From Streptococcus suis (GTDB lineage: Bacteria; Bacillota; Bacilli; Lactobacillales; Streptococcaceae): 64,000 bases of DNA. The position numbers were made by a program, and so were the translations under genes. The notes under the pieces are model-generated. The model saw nothing but the letters and a program-made list of their open reading frames with translations. It searched no databases and was not told the origin of the DNA. The DNA is taken from the NCBI GenBank assembly GCA_029593505.1, contig JAKTNI010000001.1, positions 186,001-250,000 on the forward strand. The letters run 5' to 3'. This document shows, piece by piece, positions 61,371 through 64,000 of the stretch; position 1 is the first letter of the stretch; each line of letters opens with the position of its first letter.

Positions 61371-61409
61371 AAAAGACTTCTTCTATTTATCATAGAAGAA
61401 GTCTTTTAT
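61371..61409. terminator. Bidirectional terminator between fni and the ABC exporter
   Basis: AAAAGACTTCTTCTAT (61371-61386) and ATAGAAGAAGTCTTTT (61392-61407) with a 5-base loop, T-rich on both sides, suiting the convergent genes. Confidence 0.85.
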
Positions 61410-61449
61410 TGTAGTGAACAGTAGTGCTTTGTTCTAGTTAATGATTTGT

Positions 61450-63198
61450 TTATCTAGTTGCTAGTTGTCCAGCTTGCAATTTATACATACGATGGTAACT
61501 ACCGTTGTGAGCGAGCAATTCTTCATGTGTACCTGATTCGATAATTTTCCCTTTCTCTAAGACGTAAATGCAATCTGCATCTTGGATAGTAGATAGACGA
61601 TGGGCAATGGCGATTGTTGTTCGTCCTTTTCTCATTTTTTCAAGGGAATTGAGAACAGTTTGCTCGGTTTCAGAATCAATATTAGCGGTTGCTTCATCTA
61701 AAATTAAAATCTTTGGATTACTAGCCATAGTTCGTGCAAAGGCTAGTAGTTGGCGTTGTCCTGTTGAGAAAGAGCTTCCTTTCTCAGTAACAACATGGTC
61801 ATAGGTTTGCGGTAATTGTTCAATGAAAGGAGCGGCATCTACAAAACGTGCAGCCTCTTCAATATCCTTACGACTGATATCTTGATACATTTGGATATTA
61901 GAAGCAATCGTTCCGTGATAAAGGAAAGGATCTTGTAGTACTAAGCCAATAGCTGATCGCAATTCTTGATTAGAGAAATTTCGGATATCTTGACCATCAA
62001 TGAGAATACGTCCAGATTCAAATTCGTAAAAGCGCATTAAAACATTGATGATAGATGATTTACCAGATCCTGTTGCACCAACAAAAGCAATGGTTTGTCC
62101 TTTCTTTACTTGGAAGGAAACTTCATCTAAAATTTTTCGTTTCCCATCATAAGAAAAGGAAACATTTTCAAAGCAGATATCACCATGGTGAATGTTTGCT
62201 CCTTCATTATGTTGAAGAGGTTCTTCAATGGTTTGATCCATTAGAGTAAACACACGACCAGCTGAAACCATAGAGGTTTGCAACGTTGAAAAATGTTGCG
62301 TTACGTCTAATAATGGATCGAATAATCGATTAACATATTGGATAAAGGCGTAAATAAGACCAGCAGAAATGCCAGCATGTGACCAGTCCAAACCAAAATA
62401 GGTCATAAGGAGAGCATAGGCTAAAATCTTAATTAATGAAAGAGCAGGACGTAGAAAGAGACTATCCAAAGCCATAGACCGACTAGCATAGAGCAGGTGT
62501 TCTTCATTAATGTTTTCAAATTCGTCTGTTAACCGTTGTTCTTGTGAGAAAGCTTGAATGATTCGAATACCCTCGATACTTTCTGCTAATTTACTATTGA
62601 TAGAAGACAGTAAACTTCTAGTTTTAGCTACAATTGGTGCAGAGCGTTTTCGGTATTGATTAACGAGAACGAAAATAATAGGAAGGAATAGAACAATTAG
62701 ACTGGTTAGCTTCCAATCTAGAGCAAACATTGTATAGAGTGTTACAATAATGATAAAGAGTGCTGAAATGAAACTAGATAGTATTCCAGAAAACATTTCT
62801 GAAATACTTTCAGTATCGTTTGTTATCCGTGAGACAATCGAGCCACTAGGTGTTTGATCGAAATAAGCCATACCAAGTGTCTCCATTTTTTTAAAAGCAT
62901 CATGACGAATATCCCTAACAACGCTATAAGATACTTTGGAAAACCAGAGGTTTCCGAAATACTGTAAGAGGATTTGTAGTATATATAGGCCAAAATATGC
63001 AGTAAGAATTCCTAAACTACTGTTGGATAGGTGTTGAATATGAAAATCTATAAAGTAGGATGCTAGCAGTGGAATTAGACTACGGACAACTGTTGTAAGC
63101 AATAAGAAGGACAGTGCTGTAATGGTTAGTAAACGATACGGTTTTAGGTAGGACATCAGTCGCCAAAAAACACTAGTTTGTTTTGATTTAGAATGCAT
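61450..63198 (-). CDS. ABC transporter ATP-binding/permease protein (LmrCD/YheH-like half)
   Basis: The 582-residue exporter has six membrane helices (FWRLMSYLKPYRLLTITALSFLLLTTV ...). Its ATPase domain has Walker A GATGSGKSS (about 377), the signature FSTGQRQL (a variant of LSGGQ), Walker B ILILDEATANIDS and H-loop IAHRLS. It matches the second subunit of heterodimeric multidrug exporters such as LmrD or YheH. It overlaps the upstream gene by 11 bases. Confidence 0.88.
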   Translation of the reverse strand: MHSKSKQTSVFWRLMSYLKPYRLLTITALSFLLLTTVVRSLIPLLASYFIDFHIQHLSNSSLGILTAYFGLYILQILLQYFGNLWFSKVSYSVVRDIRHDAFKKMETLGMAYFDQTPSGSIVSRITNDTESISEMFSGILSSFISALFIIIVTLYTMFALDWKLTSLIVLFLPIIFVLVNQYRKRSAPIVAKTRSLLSSINSKLAESIEGIRIIQAFSQEQRLTDEFENINEEHLLYASRSMALDSLFLRPALSLIKILAYALLMTYFGLDWSHAGISAGLIYAFIQYVNRLFDPLLDVTQHFSTLQTSMVSAGRVFTLMDQTIEEPLQHNEGANIHHGDICFENVSFSYDGKRKILDEVSFQVKKGQTIAFVGATGSGKSSIINVLMRFYEFESGRILIDGQDIRNFSNQELRSAIGLVLQDPFLYHGTIASNIQMYQDISRKDIEEAARFVDAAPFIEQLPQTYDHVVTEKGSSFSTGQRQLLAFARTMASNPKILILDEATANIDSETEQTVLNSLEKMRKGRTTIAIAHRLSTIQDADCIYVLEKGKIIESGTHEELLAHNGSYHRMYKLQAGQLATR

Positions 63199-64000
63199 CG
63201 TTCTCCTCTCTTTCCAATTGTTGCATCATATAAGTATCATAATACCATGCTTTATTTTCTATCAATTCCTCATGTGTGCCTCGTTCTACAATTTGTCCGT
63301 GATCAAGAACTAAAATCAAATCAGCGTGAACGATTGCAGAAAGTCTATGAGCGGTGATGATTGTTGTTTTTCCTTTTCGATTCTTTTTAATATTTTCAAT
63401 GATAGTGTACTCGGTCTTAGCATCAACAGCCGATAATGAGTCATCTAACATCAAAATATCTGGATCTAAAATCATTGCACGTGCCATAGCCAATCGCTGT
63501 TTTTGCCCTCCTGATAGAGAAATTCCTTTTTCACCAACCAGTGTGTCAAATCCATCAGGCATTTCCATAATATCGTCTAATACGTGAACGGTATGTGCAG
63601 CTTCTTTTACTCGTTCAAAAGGAAGAGTGGGATTGCCAAAACAAATATTGTCTGTAATACTACTAGCAAATAAAAATTGATCTTGAGGAACATAGCCGAT
63701 TAAAGAGCGTAAATCAGATAACTTGTACTGCTTAATATCTTTTTCATGAAGTAAGATATGCCCTTGCTTGACATCGTATTCCCTCAAAAGAAGTTTGAGA
63801 AGACTAGTTTTTCCGGAACCGGTCGGTCCTACTATGCCGATAGTGTGCCCTTTTTCAATGGTGAAAGAAATATCTTGTAAGACAGGCATGTGTTCATAGC
63901 TAAATTTTGGAATATGATAGGTAATGGAACCATTTTGAGGCTTGGGTAAGGGGTGCTCACTATCAGATACATCAGATGAAATAGATAAAAGGCTATGGAT
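63188..64000 (-). CDS. ABC transporter half (LmrC/YheI-like), 5' part cut by window edge
   Basis: The visible part is the linker and nucleotide-binding domain: Walker A GPTGSGKTS, LIGYVPQDQFLFASS (Q-loop), consensus signature LSGGQKQR, Walker B ILMLDDSLSAVDAKTE and H-loop ITAHRLS. The aspartate replacing the catalytic glutamate after Walker B (LDD) is typical of the degenerate site of heterodimers. The frame stays open to the window end, so the membrane domain lies beyond 64000. Partner of the downstream gene. Confidence 0.88.
   Translation of the reverse strand: MHSLLSISSDVSDSEHPLPKPQNGSITYHIPKFSYEHMPVLQDISFTIEKGHTIGIVGPTGSGKTSLLKLLLREYDVKQGHILLHEKDIKQYKLSDLRSLIGYVPQDQFLFASSITDNICFGNPTLPFERVKEAAHTVHVLDDIMEMPDGFDTLVGEKGISLSGGQKQRLAMARAMILDPDILMLDDSLSAVDAKTEYTIIENIKKNRKGKTTIITAHRLSAIVHADLILVLDHGQIVERGTHEELIENKAWYYDTYMMQQLEREENDAF

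Noticed and set aside
1-64000. CRISPR arrays, tRNA and rRNA genes
   Set aside because: No regularly spaced repeats and no tRNA cloverleaf or rRNA sequence were noticed on either strand; this was by eye and not an exhaustive search.

Overview
The window looks like a chromosome segment of a low-GC Gram-positive coccus, most probably Streptococcus suis or a close relative. The gene order supports this: nrdR-dnaB-dnaI, murI-rdgB-yfcE-CBS-xerD-like-scpA-scpB-rluB-yidD, rplK-rplA, and the mevalonate kinase, diphosphomevalonate decarboxylase, phosphomevalonate kinase and type 2 IPP isomerase operon. So do the extended TGnTATAAT promoters, the AGGAGG ribosome binding sites and a canonical FMN riboswitch. 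Almost all genes are complete; the AI-2E-type permease at the left edge and the ABC half-transporter at the right edge are cut by the window.

Layout. 1-17740: chromosomal housekeeping block (replication initiation, Der GTPase, SNF2 helicase, MurC, MltG, GreA, YidC, acylphosphatase, a SpoU methyltransferase, a Bax-inhibitor-like membrane protein). 17758-31122: an integrated element of about 13.4 kb. 31193-38558: lysA, yneF, murI and the scpAB segregation operon. 38852-49288: trmL, FMN riboswitch plus ribU, PAP2 phosphatase, acyltransferase plus MORN protein, a low-molecular-weight tyrosine phosphatase, ribosomal proteins L11 and L1, an amidase and an amino-acid ABC importer. 49650-57001: two CydDC-like ABC half-transporters, a three-gene ECF transporter and a MATE exporter. 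57180-61318: mevalonate pathway. 61450-64000: LmrCD-like heterodimeric exporter.

The integrated element is the accessory part. Its ends can be placed from the sequence: the rho-independent terminator of the Bax-inhibitor gene is split in its loop. The left half lies at 17743-17757 and the right half at 31120-31133, and the two inner ends joined together form an imperfect palindrome around a TT dinucleotide, as expected for attP of a large serine integrase. The element carries that integrase, a replication-relaxation family protein and a HerA/VirD4-like ATPase, whose N-terminal part is separated by an in-frame ochre codon. It also has several small proteins, two uncharacterised cargo genes, a small serine recombinase, a cell-wall-anchored LPxTN protein, and a coupled pair made of a membrane-anchored protein and a solitary ClpB-type AAA+ ATPase. 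This reads as an integrative and mobilisable element rather than a self-transmissible one, because no type IV secretion channel genes are present.

The two most interesting signals are both inside this element. First, the two-gene operon at 28455-30826 (transmembrane DUF6414-like protein plus a single-ring ClpB D2-type ATPase) looks like an undescribed, possibly defensive, cargo system. Second, the leader of the LPxTN surface-protein gene has two near-identical 30-bp palindromes with 2-bp centres in opposite orientation, flanking a strong terminator and directly downstream of a small serine recombinase gene. That is the layout expected of a DNA-inversion or resolution switch, although operator sites remain a plausible alternative.
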